Shown here one piece after another: positions 32,666-41,558 of a stretch of DNA of 64,000 nucleotides. The DNA comes from Caldilineaceae bacterium. GTDB taxonomy: Bacteria; Chloroflexota; Anaerolineae; Caldilineales; Caldilineaceae. The position numbers and the translations under genes are program-made. The stretch lies in NCBI GenBank assembly GCA_022824025.1, contig JAJEBF010000019.1:1-64000 (forward strand), given 5' to 3'. Within the stretch, counting starts at the first letter, position 1; each line of letters starts with the position of its first letter. Under the pieces are notes generated by a model that worked only from the letters and a program-made list of their open reading frames with translations, was not told the DNA's origin and did not search any database.

Positions 32666-35296
32666 ATGAGTGAGCCAAACGGCATAGACGGCGCAACCCC
32701 TGGCGAGGACGGCATGGGCGGTCTGCCGGCGGACCTTTCCTCACACAACGGAGCAAACGGCAACGGCCTGTTTGCCCAAAGCGTCGAGGAAGTATCGATA
32801 GAAGATGAGATGCGCACCGCCTTTCTTGACTATGCGGTCAGCGTGATTGTCGCGCGGGCTCTGCCCGACGCCCGCGATGGCCTGAAACCGGTTCACCGGC
32901 GCATTCTCTATGCCATGCATGACATGGGCTTGCGCGCGAATTCGTCATACAAAAAATCGGCTCGTATCGTGGGTGAAGTACTGGGCAAGTATCATCCCCA
33001 CAACGACCAGGCAGTCTATGATGCGCTGGCGCGCATGGCGCAGGAGTTCAGTCTGCGGTATCCGCTCGTCGACGGCCAGGGGAATTTCGGATCGATTGAC
33101 GGCGACAGCCCCGCAGCCATGCGGTACACAGAGGCCAAGCTGGCGCAGTTGACCGAAATGCTCCTCCAGGATATTGAAATGGATACGGTCGACTGGGGGC
33201 CGAATTTCGATGACAGCATGGAAGAGCCGTTGGTGCTGCCGGGCAAACTTCCCAATATGCTTGTCAACGGATCCAGCGGAATTGCCGTGGGCATGGCCAC
33301 GAATATTCCCCCCCACAATTTGAGTGAGATTTGCGATGCGGTTGCCTACGTCATAGACAACTGGGAGCGGCGTGAACAGATCGGCCTTGAAGAGCTGATG
33401 GAGATGGTGAAGGGCCCGGATTTCCCGACAGGCGGCGAAATCCTGGGGACGGAGGGGATCAGGCACGCCTTTGCGACAGGGCGGGGCCGTGTGCTTGTGC
33501 GCTCCCGGACAGAGGTAGAGGAGACGAATAACGGGCGCTTTCAAATCATCGTTAGCGAGATTCCCTACCAAGTCAATAAGACAACGCTATTGGAGCGCAT
33601 CGCGGAGCTGGCCCGCTCCGGCCGTCTGGACAGCATCAGCGATCTACGCGACGAGAGCGACAGGCGCGGGATGCGGATCGTCATTGAACTGAAGCGGGGC
33701 GCCTCGCCCAGGAAGGAGCAGAACAGGCTCTTCAAGTTTACGCCGCTGCAGTCTACTTTCAGCGTGAACGCGCTTTCGCTGGTGAATGGCCGACCGGTGA
33801 CTTTGGGCTTGCGCCGGGCCCTGTTGATCTACATCGACCATCGTTTCGAGGTCATTACGCGGCGCACTGAGTTTGACCTGACAAAGCAGCGGGAGCGGGC
33901 CCATGTATTGGAAGGGTTGCGCATCGCTCTCCAGTTCCTGGATGAAGTGATTGAAACCATCCGCAATGCCGCCAGCGCCGAAGACGCGCGCAATCAGCTC
34001 GTTGAACGGTTCAGCCTGAGCGTTGTCCAGGCCCAGGCAATCCTGGACCTGCAGTTGAGGCGGCTGGCCGCGCTGGAACGGCAGCGGATCGAGGACGAGT
34101 ACCAGGAAGTAATGGCCCGCATCGCCTATCTGGAAGATCTGCTGGCCAATCCGTCGAAGATTCGCGGCCTGATTCGCGAAGACATCGTCGAGATGAAGGA
34201 GAAGTACGGTGACGAGAGGCGGACAGGGATTGTCCATCATGTGAGCGGCGATTTCAGCGATGAGGACCTGATCCCGCAAGAGAACGTGTTGATCAGTTTC
34301 AGCGCCAACGCCTATATCAAGCGGATGGAGGCCGATACATTCCGTGCGCAGGGTCGGGGCGGCCGCGGCGTAATCGGGATGACGACGCGAGGCGAGGACG
34401 AGGTTATGGATCTGCGCTTCGCCCGAACGCTTGACCACATTCTCTTCTTCACGAATAAGGGCAGGGTCTACAGCAGCCGCGTTTTTGAGTTGCCCGAAGG
34501 CAGCAGGACCTCAAAGGGAGCCCACATCGCCAACATTCTCACGCTGCAGCACGATGAGCAGGTGACGACGATGTTGACCCTGGCCGATTTTGAGCAGGCG
34601 TCATACATAACGCTCCTGACCCGCAAGGCCCGCATCAAACGCGTCAAGGCGTCTGCGTTTGCCAATGTCAGGACGACCGGCGTCATCGCGATGAACCTGG
34701 ACCAGGATGACTCGCTTGAGTGGGCCCAGTTGACGAATGGCGATCAGGAGTTCATCGTCGTCACACGCGGCGGCAAAGCGCTGCGGATGCGGGAGGACCA
34801 GGTGCGGGCCATGGGGCGAACTGCGGCGGGTGTCTGGGCGATAAAGTTGATCGGCGACGACCTGGTGACCGGGTTCGATGTGGTCCGGCCGGGGGCCGAT
34901 CTCTTTGTCCTGCACGAGTTGGGGCGCGGCAAGCGTGTGCGGCTTGACGAATACCCGCGCAAGAATCGGTATACGCAAGGCGTGTGGTCGACGGATCATA
35001 GGCGGCTCGACGATGAGGGTCCCATCATCGACGCGCGGGTTGTCACCGATATGGACCAGATAACCGTGATCACCGGCAATGGCATTGTGTTGCGCACTGC
35101 TGTGTCGGGTATCAGCCGTATCGGGCGTCCCACACGCGGCGTGCGAATTGTCAATCTCGACGAAGGGGATACGGTCGCGGCCCTGGCGGTGTTGAGGCAT
35201 GAAGACCTGATCCGTAAAGTTGATGGCACAGACGAGGATGAAGAGGAAGCCGCTGAAGCCCTTGCCGGTTCCACACCGGCAGCAGCGGCCAGCTAG
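32666..35296 (+). CDS. gyrA: DNA gyrase subunit A
   Basis: 876 residues. The breakage-reunion domain has [18 protein letters not shown] and active-site tyrosine Y154 in [10 protein letters not shown]. The C-terminal wrapping domain starts with a true GyrA box QGRGGRG (562-568), so this is gyrase rather than topoisomerase IV. It introduces negative supercoils with GyrB, which is not in this window. The quinolone-contact segment reads [19 protein letters not shown], so the positions equal to E. coli Gly81 and Ser83 are Asn and Gln, while Asp87 is kept. A 30-residue Asp/Gly-rich leader precedes the conserved start. Confidence 0.95.
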   Translation: MSEPNGIDGATPGEDGMGGLPADLSSHNGANGNGLFAQSVEEVSIEDEMRTAFLDYAVSVIVARALPDARDGLKPVHRRILYAMHDMGLRANSSYKKSARIVGEVLGKYHPHNDQAVYDALARMAQEFSLRYPLVDGQGNFGSIDGDSPAAMRYTEAKLAQLTEMLLQDIEMDTVDWGPNFDDSMEEPLVLPGKLPNMLVNGSSGIAVGMATNIPPHNLSEICDAVAYVIDNWERREQIGLEELMEMVKGPDFPTGGEILGTEGIRHAFATGRGRVLVRSRTEVEETNNGRFQIIVSEIPYQVNKTTLLERIAELARSGRLDSISDLRDESDRRGMRIVIELKRGASPRKEQNRLFKFTPLQSTFSVNALSLVNGRPVTLGLRRALLIYIDHRFEVITRRTEFDLTKQRERAHVLEGLRIALQFLDEVIETIRNAASAEDARNQLVERFSLSVVQAQAILDLQLRRLAALERQRIEDEYQEVMARIAYLEDLLANPSKIRGLIREDIVEMKEKYGDERRTGIVHHVSGDFSDEDLIPQENVLISFSANAYIKRMEADTFRAQGRGGRGVIGMTTRGEDEVMDLRFARTLDHILFFTNKGRVYSSRVFELPEGSRTSKGAHIANILTLQHDEQVTTMLTLADFEQASYITLLTRKARIKRVKASAFANVRTTGVIAMNLDQDDSLEWAQLTNGDQEFIVVTRGGKALRMREDQVRAMGRTAAGVWAIKLIGDDLVTGFDVVRPGADLFVLHELGRGKRVRLDEYPRKNRYTQGVWSTDHRRLDDEGPIIDARVVTDMDQITVITGNGIVLRTAVSGISRIGRPTRGVRIVNLDEGDTVAALAVLRHEDLIRKVDGTDEDEEEAAEALAGSTPAAAAS

Positions 35297-35314
35297 AGGG
35301 AGGGGCGTCCACCG

Positions 35315-36754
35315 ATGACCGACCTGCATTCGCTGCTGGGCCGCGGCCCTGGTCCCAGACAGGCTTTTATGCCAAGCCTCGATCCGGATTCGCTTGCGGA
35401 AACACTCGTCGCCTTCGCCAATGGTGAAGGCGGAACTGTTGTATTGGGGGTCGATTCGAGTGGCCGCTATGGCGACCGCCTGGTTGGGGATGAGGCGGAG
35501 GGCGCGCTGCAGGCCGCGCTGGCGCTGTGCCGTCCCCCCATGCGCACAGCATGGCAGCATGAAGAGACGCAGGGCGGGCCTGTGATCCTGTTGCGCGTTG
35601 ATCGCAGCAGCGAACTGCATATACTGAGCGACGGCCGCGCCCTGGTTCGCCGCGGCGGGGATAATCGACCGCTCAGCCCGTCGGAGTTGGCGACGCTGGT
35701 GGGGAGTCGTTCGATGGGCGAATTCGAGACGGAAGAGGTTCCAGGGGCCGCGAGAGCGGACCTGGACGAGGACGTCGTTGACGAGTATCTCGAGAAGAGG
35801 CAGCAGCGCAGCCCGCATGGGACCCTGTTGCCGAAGGACAGGTTGCTGCAGCAGATTGGCGCGATCAGCGCGGACGGGACACCAACGGTGAGCGGGATGC
35901 TTCTGTTTGGCCGCGAACCGCAGCTGTTTCTTCCCCATAGCCGAGCGGTTTTTGTCAAGTTTGACGACAGTCCGGCTGCATTGAGGACAGGGGAGAGGAC
36001 AAAGCTTGCCCAAGCGGACAGCGCAGAAGCATCGCTTTTCCTGGGCGGTGAAGGGAGCTCTTTCGGCTATGGCCGCCGCGAAGAGATTACAGGACCGCTG
36101 GCTCGAATTGTCGAGAGGGGCTGGCGCATCATCTGGGAGGAAATGGGCAAGAAAGCGGTGGTAAAGGGGCTGCAGCGGGAAGATCAGACTGAATATCCCC
36201 CTTTCGCCGTGCGTGAAGCGCTGGTCAATGCCGTTTGCCACCGCGACTATCGCCTGCGCGGCAGCAGCATCGAGGTCCACATGCGCCCGGACAGCCTGGA
36301 GATCGTGAGTCCCGGCGGCTTGCCGGCATACATTACCATCGACAACATCGTTGAAGAGCACTATAGCAGAAACCCCCGCCTCGTGAACGGGCTCTACCAG
36401 TGGGGATACATCGAGGAGCTCGGTCTCGGCGTTGACCGCATGATAGAGGACATGGTTGCCGCGGGCCACCCGCCGCCGCTCTTTGACGCCAAGAGCCATC
36501 GATTTACGGTGACTCTGCAGAATCGCAAGGACCTGGACAAGATTATCCCTGAGTGGGAACAGCACATGAACGAGCGCCAGCTCAAGGCGATGCAGTATGT
36601 GCAGGCGAACGGCAGCATCAGCAATCGGGATTACCGGCAGTTGTGCACGCACGTCGGCGCGGAAACCTTGCGCCTGGATCTGGTCGATTTGGTCAACAAG
36701 AAGCTTCTCTTGAAGATCGGAGACAAACGGGGCACTCGCTATATTCTCAGGTAA
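35315..36754 (+). CDS. AlbA_2 (Schlafen-type) DNA-binding protein with divergent ATPase-like and helix-turn-helix domains
   Basis: 479 residues. The N-terminal AlbA_2 domain is recognised from LAETLVAFANGEGGTVVLGVD and the strand ILSDGRALVRRG. The middle and C-terminal parts match the ATP-binding/HTH proteins often called putative transcriptional regulators: REALVNAVCHRDY, EIVSPGGLPAYI and EELGLGVDRMIEDM, with a winged-helix tail (LKAMQYVQANGSISNRDYR). Some relatives are linked to phage defence or stress regulation, others only annotated. It starts 18 bases after gyrA and is probably co-transcribed, which is unusual and may mean a DNA-related housekeeping function. Confidence 0.83.
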   Translation: MTDLHSLLGRGPGPRQAFMPSLDPDSLAETLVAFANGEGGTVVLGVDSSGRYGDRLVGDEAEGALQAALALCRPPMRTAWQHEETQGGPVILLRVDRSSELHILSDGRALVRRGGDNRPLSPSELATLVGSRSMGEFETEEVPGAARADLDEDVVDEYLEKRQQRSPHGTLLPKDRLLQQIGAISADGTPTVSGMLLFGREPQLFLPHSRAVFVKFDDSPAALRTGERTKLAQADSAEASLFLGGEGSSFGYGRREEITGPLARIVERGWRIIWEEMGKKAVVKGLQREDQTEYPPFAVREALVNAVCHRDYRLRGSSIEVHMRPDSLEIVSPGGLPAYITIDNIVEEHYSRNPRLVNGLYQWGYIEELGLGVDRMIEDMVAAGHPPPLFDAKSHRFTVTLQNRKDLDKIIPEWEQHMNERQLKAMQYVQANGSISNRDYRQLCTHVGAETLRLDLVDLVNKKLLLKIGDKRGTRYILR

Positions 36755-37061
36755 CGGGCGGCGTCCTGGCCCGATCGTGCGCGCGTCGCGCTCGATGGGA
36801 TTTCGGCATGCGGGGCGTGATGAGCCGTGTCCGCGCTGCGAGTCGACATTCGCGTGTGCGCAATTGGGTCGTTGGCGGACCCGGGGTGACGCGGAAAGCC
36901 CGCGGGCGCGGCGAGTTTTTGGGGGGCGGTTTAGCCAAACACTTGCGCCCGACGTGAGAGGGCAAAGGGGCCCCCTCAACCCAGAGTGCTGAGCGAGATC
37001 TAATGGATGGGGAAAACTCCGGGTTCAGTCTGGCCGGGACAGCGCGTTTGCGGGCCAATTT

Positions 37062-37105
37062 GGGATAATTGGGTTATTGATTTGGGATAAATGGGGTGAT
37101 TGGGG
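37062..37105 (+). other. G-tract cluster (potential G-quadruplex)
   Basis: Five G-runs of 3, 3, 3, 4 and 4 bases separated by 6, 10, 6 and 5 bases, built from TTTGGGATAA-like units. The minus strand at 19461-19525 carries a similar series of G-runs in GATTTGGG-like units. Confidence 0.4.
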
Positions 37106-37137
37106 AGGAAAGGCTGTGAATATACGCAGTGAAACAG

Positions 37138-37270
37138 GGCGTAATCCGTGACCCAGACCTCACAATGTCCGTTTGGGCGACACCCGCAATTCGTTGTTTC
37201 ACATCACGAAAACCCAAACCTGGCCCCACGGAAATGCGGAAGACGCGCTCATTCACAGGCGTAATCCATG
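37138..37270 (+). repeat. Pair of 13-base direct repeats
   Basis: GGCGTAATCCGTG at 37138-37150 and GGCGTAATCCATG at 37258-37270, 120 bases apart, differing by one base. They bracket a short open stretch and may be scars of an excised element or operator sites. Confidence 0.35.
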
Positions 37271-37275
37271 CCTGA

Positions 37276-37305
37276 TTGCCGCCCTTATGTGTCGAGTGAT
37301 ATAAT
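37276..37305 (+). promoter_or_regulatory. Likely lepB promoter (extended -10)
   Basis: TTGCCG, 18-base spacer, then TGATATAAT: a perfect -10 with the TGn extension. Confidence 0.6.
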
Positions 37306-37364
37306 TTGCCTATTGACTTGCCCTGGATCAGGGCACTTGCCCTAAGGAAACCGGACCCAAACCA

Positions 37365-38177
37365 TTGCTCCCCGAAAAGAACACCCCAGACACGCTTGAG
37401 ACCGATTCCGATCTACCGGTCCAAGGTGATTCCGGCTCGGATCGAGTTCCTGAAAGGGATCATCCGTTCCCAGACACGCTGCCACCCCGGCCTGCAATCG
37501 AGCGAAGTTCTGAAGGAAATCTGCCTGGCCCCAATGCCATGGCTACTGCCGTCCCCACAGGAAGCGCCATGCCAGTCGGCGAGAGGCAGTCGGTGGTCGC
37601 AGGCGATCCGCCGGAGGAGGGGAGTCCGGGGTTCGGCTTGCTCTTGCGCGAGACCTTGGAGACGGTGATCCTCGCGGTCCTCATCTTCCTGGTCATTCGC
37701 AGTCTCGTACAGAACTATCGGATCGAAGGCCAGTCGATGGAGCCGAACTTTCACCACGGCCAGTATCTGCTGGTGAATAAGCTGGCCTACCGTTTGGGGG
37801 AGTACCAGCGGGGGGATGTAATCGTTTTTCATTATCCCAATGACCCATCGCAAGATTACATTAAGCGGGTCATTGGCCTGCCCGGAGATACGGTTGAGAT
37901 TCAGGAAGGCGTTGTGTTCGTGAACGGTTTGGAGGTCGATGAACCGTATGAACAGATTCCGATCGCGCGGGATATTCCTTCCCAGACTGTTGAACCCGGG
38001 TTCCTGTATGTCTTGGGCGACAACCGCCCTTCATCCTCTGATACGCGCACGTGGGGCCAGCTGTCACAGGAGTTCGTCATTGGCAAGGCGTGGCTGGCCA
38101 TATGGCCGGTCGATACAGCAGGCCTTGTGGAACACGCAACCATCGGATTGGGACCGGCGATGGAGCCAGCGCAGTAG
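37365..38177 (+). CDS. lepB: Signal peptidase I
   Basis: Up to 270 residues. One membrane helix (ETVILAVLIFLVIRSLV, about 99-115) is followed by the catalytic domain with Ser/Lys dyad: S124 in GQSMEPN and K167 in DYIKRVIGLPGD, plus the box GDNRPSSSDTR. It cleaves signal peptides from exported preproteins on the outer face of the membrane. The start is uncertain: the frame opens with TTG at 37365, giving a Pro/Glu-rich 90-residue cytoplasmic tail, and an in-frame ATG lies at 37539. The promoter at 37276-37305 makes the longer form plausible. Confidence 0.93.
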   Translation: MLPEKNTPDTLETDSDLPVQGDSGSDRVPERDHPFPDTLPPRPAIERSSEGNLPGPNAMATAVPTGSAMPVGERQSVVAGDPPEEGSPGFGLLLRETLETVILAVLIFLVIRSLVQNYRIEGQSMEPNFHHGQYLLVNKLAYRLGEYQRGDVIVFHYPNDPSQDYIKRVIGLPGDTVEIQEGVVFVNGLEVDEPYEQIPIARDIPSQTVEPGFLYVLGDNRPSSSDTRTWGQLSQEFVIGKAWLAIWPVDTAGLVEHATIGLGPAMEPAQ

Positions 38178-38310
38178 TTCCCTCGGTCTAACGCCGAGAA
38201 GTGTCGGGGTGTTTCGAAGCAAGCGGCAGTTCCCGGTTGGTCAGGGAGTACATCGTTACTGACACGTCAACAAGAACAGGAAGTTCGAAGGACGAACCGG
38301 GAGAATTCGA

Positions 38311-38589
38311 ATGGCAACCGGCAGGGTTAGAGATTTCCTAATTCTTATCGGGCACTCATGGATCTGTCTGGACTGCCGGAGGATGCTTCTTGAGGAGACG
38401 GAAGCTACCCTAATCGGTCACAAATTGAGCGAATTTGAACGAGAGCGGCTGATGGAATTGACGGACTCCTCTTTCCGCACGATGATGGACCTGGAGGCTG
38501 CAACGGGACTGACGGCTGAGGAGGTTACGCTCGCGATCGATCATCCTCGTTCTCGTCTGCGGCACTTCGCCAAACGGGTACGGGGGTAG
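38311..38589 (+). CDS. Small protein of unknown function
   Basis: 92 residues. The beginning is slightly hydrophobic with a CxxC pair (WICLDCRRM), the remainder helical and charged (LSEFERERLMEL, AATGLTAEEVTLAIDHP), ending in a basic stretch. GGGAGAATTCGA before the ATG is a fair ribosome binding site. It sits between lepB and the YbjN-like gene and may share their transcript. I recognise no family; the last 40 residues look like a small helix-turn-helix but this is not certain. Confidence 0.55.
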   Translation: MATGRVRDFLILIGHSWICLDCRRMLLEETEATLIGHKLSEFERERLMELTDSSFRTMMDLEAATGLTAEEVTLAIDHPRSRLRHFAKRVRG

Positions 38590-38635
38590 CGGCGAAGGTC
38601 GTACTGTTGCGCACGCGCCGGCAATTGGGAAACCT

Positions 38636-39046
38636 GTGGACATTCCGGAGTTGTTTGACCGATACGAGTGGGGCTTCGAGACGGTCGAGGAGGGGATCTG
38701 GCGCAGCGCGTTCGCCGATGAGCAGGATGACGAGTTCGATCTTTTCGTGGCCGCGGGAGAAGACTGGCTGCACTTTGCCGTAACCCCGTTGACACCGGCC
38801 CCGACGCCCGCGTGCGGCGCAAAGCTGGCTTCCCTGCTGCTGCAACTCAACCGGTCGGTGCGCCTGGTGCGATTTGCCATAGACAGTGAGGGTGACGTGG
38901 CCCTTCTGGCGGACTTGCCAATGGCGGAATTGGACTTTGCGCTTTTTGCCGCGGCGATGGATGCCCTCATCCACTATACACGCGAGTTGGCCGGCCCTCT
39001 TTCCAGGGCCGCAACCGATCCCCGCTTTGAAATGTCAGCGCCATAA
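38636..39046 (+). CDS. YbjN-like (type III secretion chaperone fold) small protein
   Basis: 136 residues from a GTG start. The sequence has the alternating pattern of the YbjN/CesT-like fold: WGFETVEEGIWRSAF, FDLFVAAGEDWLHFAV, LLLQLNRSVRLVRFAIDSEGDVALLADLP, and a C-terminal helix with FAAAMDALIHYT. Known relatives bind proteins as chaperones or have no known role. No secretion genes are near. Assignment rests on pattern only. Confidence 0.55.
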   Translation: MDIPELFDRYEWGFETVEEGIWRSAFADEQDDEFDLFVAAGEDWLHFAVTPLTPAPTPACGAKLASLLLQLNRSVRLVRFAIDSEGDVALLADLPMAELDFALFAAAMDALIHYTRELAGPLSRAATDPRFEMSAP

Positions 39047-39070
39047 CCAGGACTGGATGGGAATATCGAG

Positions 39071-39814
39071 ATGAAGGTTGCGCATGCAGCCAAGTGGTTG
39101 CCATTCGTCGAGCCGCTGGGCGTGAAATGTCCGGGAGCAGTGGGTTGGGTACACGGCGCCAATCGCTCGCAGGCCCTGAAGGCGGCATTGGCCGACCCCA
39201 AAGTCCACTTCATTGAAGGTGACATATCGGTGGTCGGGGACGAAGTAATCATGGCCCACCCTCCGATTGTGGAGAGCGACCTGAGTTTCGAGAGGTGGTT
39301 GGACTTGACTGTTGCCGCGGGAAAGGGGGCGAAACTCGACTTCAAGTCGCCGGACGCGGTCGCCCCTTGTATTGGCTATGCGAAACGCGTTGCCGCTGAC
39401 AGGATTCCGCTGTGCGCGAATGCAGACATCCTGGCGGGTCCCGGCGGGGAACCGCCCATCTTCAATCCCGAGGAATTCATCGACCTGTGCAACAATCTTC
39501 TGCCCCAGGCCTTTCTGTCGGTGGGTTGGACGGTTGAAACCGGTGACAGGTTCGGCTACACGCAGGAGATGCTTGCCGCGATGCGCGGAGCGCTGGCCGG
39601 TGTCGGGGCAGCCGTTTCCCTCTGCTTCCATGCAGCCTACCTGCCCAACATTTGGCCGCGCATAGAGGAACTTCTGAAGCAGACCGATTACACCATCACA
39701 GTCTGGGGCAGAGTTGAGGATCCGGCGCTCCTGTCCTGGATCCGGGCCAACACGCCGTCAGAACGTTGCTTCTATGACATGCAATCAGGAGACGGCAGGC
39801 AAATTCACCTGTAG
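39071..39814 (+). CDS. FAM151/menorin-like (DUF2181) protein
   Basis: 247 residues, no signal peptide. The protein matches the FAM151 family: GWVHGANRSQALKAAL, HFIEGDISVVGDEVIMAHPP and KGAKLDFKSPDAV are the family blocks, related to the glycerophosphodiester phosphodiesterase TIM barrel. The acidic residues of EGDIS, the His of AHPP and the Lys/Asp of KLDFK are likely active-site positions. The animal homologues (FAM151A/B, menorin) act in dendrite shaping and photoreceptor survival with poorly known chemistry. A bacterial copy next to a YbjN-like gene and a sulfatase is informative but does not reveal a substrate. Confidence 0.75.
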   Translation: MKVAHAAKWLPFVEPLGVKCPGAVGWVHGANRSQALKAALADPKVHFIEGDISVVGDEVIMAHPPIVESDLSFERWLDLTVAAGKGAKLDFKSPDAVAPCIGYAKRVAADRIPLCANADILAGPGGEPPIFNPEEFIDLCNNLLPQAFLSVGWTVETGDRFGYTQEMLAAMRGALAGVGAAVSLCFHAAYLPNIWPRIEELLKQTDYTITVWGRVEDPALLSWIRANTPSERCFYDMQSGDGRQIHL

Positions 39815-39860
39815 TCCCCGTGAGGATATGGTCCTGGAATCCCCTGGACGGCCTCGTCGC

Positions 39861-41447
39861 TCAGCGTCGTAGGGGCCAGGGCATTACGCCGACCCGATCG
39901 GCCCAAGCGTGATAGAGTTCGGCGAACTCTTCCACCTTGGGCCGGTTTTTTTCGCTCAGGTCGTTCAGCTCGGTGCGGTCTTCGTGCATGTCGTAGAGCT
40001 CCCACGGATCACCGTGTTTGCTGACAAGCTTCCACTGACCCAGGCGGACGGCCCGATTGCCTTCGTGTTCCCAGAAGATATGGCTTTGACGGCTCCAGCG
40101 GCCGGTTTGCAGCAGCGGCAAGAAGCTCTCTCCCTCCAGCGGCAGGACAGGCTTGCCTTTGTATTCGGCAGGATGCCCCACGCCGGCCGCTTCGAGGAAT
40201 GTCGGCATGACGTCGACGATGTGACAGGCCTCATGCGCGATCTGGTTGGCCTGAATCGACGCGGGCCAGTAGGCGATCATCGGCGTCGAAATGCCGCCCT
40301 CGTGGACCCAATGCTTGTAGAGCCGGAAGGGCGCATTGGACGCGTTTGCCCACGGAAGGTCATAGCTCATAAAGGTATGGGGGCCGCCGGGAGCGAGAGT
40401 TGGGTCGTTCCCGACCGTCATCGGTCTGCCATCGGGCGTCCAGTCGCTGTATCGGTCAACCCAGCCGTTTTCCGAAAGGAATTCAGCGCACCCTCCGTTG
40501 TCTGAGAGGAACAGAATCAGCGTGTTGTCGTCCAAATTTGATGCTTCCAAGGCGGCGAGGATACGCCCGACTCCCTGGTCCATCCGGTCAACCTGGGCGG
40601 CGTAGACGGCCATGCGCATGTCTTCCCAATCTCTGTTGCCGGCCTCTTCCCAGGGAGGCGCGGCGCTGTCGCGGGGCGAGATTGGCCAGCGGCTGTCAAG
40701 CAATCCCATCCCCTTAAGTTCCTCATGCCGTGCCGTTCGCAGCGCGTCCCAGCCACCCTTGCGGTAGAGTCCTTCGTATTTGGCGATGTCCTGAGGCAGG
40801 GCGTGAAGCGGCCAGTGGGGCGCTGTATAGGCCACATAGAGAAAGAAGGGGTCGCCGCCGTCCGCGGCCTCTTCGATCATCCCCACGGCCTGTTCGCTGA
40901 TCGCGTCGGTGTAGTAGAAATTATCCTGCTCCGCGCCGGCGTCGACGAAGGAATCGTCCTTCATTAGCGCATGCGGGGCGAAGAAGCTGCCGGCGCCGTC
41001 CAGGGTCCCGTAATAGCGGTCAAATCCACGTTGGCGTGGGGTCGGGTGTTCCCGCTCGCCGGGGCGCCAGCTGTCCGGCCGGGTTGGATCGTAGGCGCCG
41101 CCCACATGCCACTTGCCTGACATGTACGTGCGGTATCCTCCGCTTTTGAGCGCTTCGGCGATGGTAACGACGTCGTCGCGCAGGAATCCCTGGTAGGCCG
41201 GCGAGCCGGTGTTCTCCATCATGTGGCCGATGCCGGCCTGGTGAGGGTAGGCGCCGGTGAGGAGGCAGGCTCGTGTGGGGCAGCAACGGGCATAGTTGTA
41301 CATTTGGGAGAATCGCATGCCGTTGCGTGCCATCCGGTCCAAATTGGGCGTCTGAATCTCCGATCCATAGCAGCCGATGTCGGAAAAGCCCATATCGTCC
41401 ACGAGGATCAGAACGAAGTTGGGACGGGTATCTGTGTTGGTCGCCAT
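39861..41447 (-). CDS. Formylglycine-dependent sulfatase (arylsulfatase family)
   Basis: 528 residues. The sulfatase signature CCPTRACLLTG contains the CxPxR motif; C55 should be converted to formylglycine by an FGE enzyme. Metal ligands are expected in LVDDMGFSDIG at the N-terminus and LFLSDNGG further on. No signal peptide is seen, so it may be cytoplasmic or exported by another route. It hydrolyses sulfate esters, plausibly on sulfated polysaccharides or lipids of a marine setting; the substrate is not readable. It ends 47 bases after the convergent FAM151-like gene, and the aminotransferase gene lies upstream on the same strand. Confidence 0.92.
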   Translation of the reverse strand: MATNTDTRPNFVLILVDDMGFSDIGCYGSEIQTPNLDRMARNGMRFSQMYNYARCCPTRACLLTGAYPHQAGIGHMMENTGSPAYQGFLRDDVVTIAEALKSGGYRTYMSGKWHVGGAYDPTRPDSWRPGEREHPTPRQRGFDRYYGTLDGAGSFFAPHALMKDDSFVDAGAEQDNFYYTDAISEQAVGMIEEAADGGDPFFLYVAYTAPHWPLHALPQDIAKYEGLYRKGGWDALRTARHEELKGMGLLDSRWPISPRDSAAPPWEEAGNRDWEDMRMAVYAAQVDRMDQGVGRILAALEASNLDDNTLILFLSDNGGCAEFLSENGWVDRYSDWTPDGRPMTVGNDPTLAPGGPHTFMSYDLPWANASNAPFRLYKHWVHEGGISTPMIAYWPASIQANQIAHEACHIVDVMPTFLEAAGVGHPAEYKGKPVLPLEGESFLPLLQTGRWSRQSHIFWEHEGNRAVRLGQWKLVSKHGDPWELYDMHEDRTELNDLSEKNRPKVEEFAELYHAWADRVGVMPWPLRR

Positions 41448-41558
41448 GTGGGACTCCGTGGAGAAGAGGCTCAGAAGAAGCGCGGTCAGGCAGGCGGGCT
41501 GAGGACGAACAGACAGGCAGCGTCAGGCCTGAGCCTTGTCGTCCAGTCAGTTTCCATT

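Larger units (their letters stand above)
36755..37364. other. Spacer before the signal peptidase gene
   Basis: No convincing gene. It holds a run of G-tracts at 37062-37105, a 13-base direct repeat 120 bases apart (37138 and 37258), and the lepB promoter at 37276-37305. Confidence 0.5.

Noticed and set aside
34601..36979. 792-residue minus-strand open frame
   Set aside because: Antisense to gyrA and the AlbA_2 gene; no recognisable domain.
37074..37256. 60-residue minus-strand frame between the 13-base repeats
   Set aside because: No ribosome binding site and no recognised family; possibly a relic but not supported.
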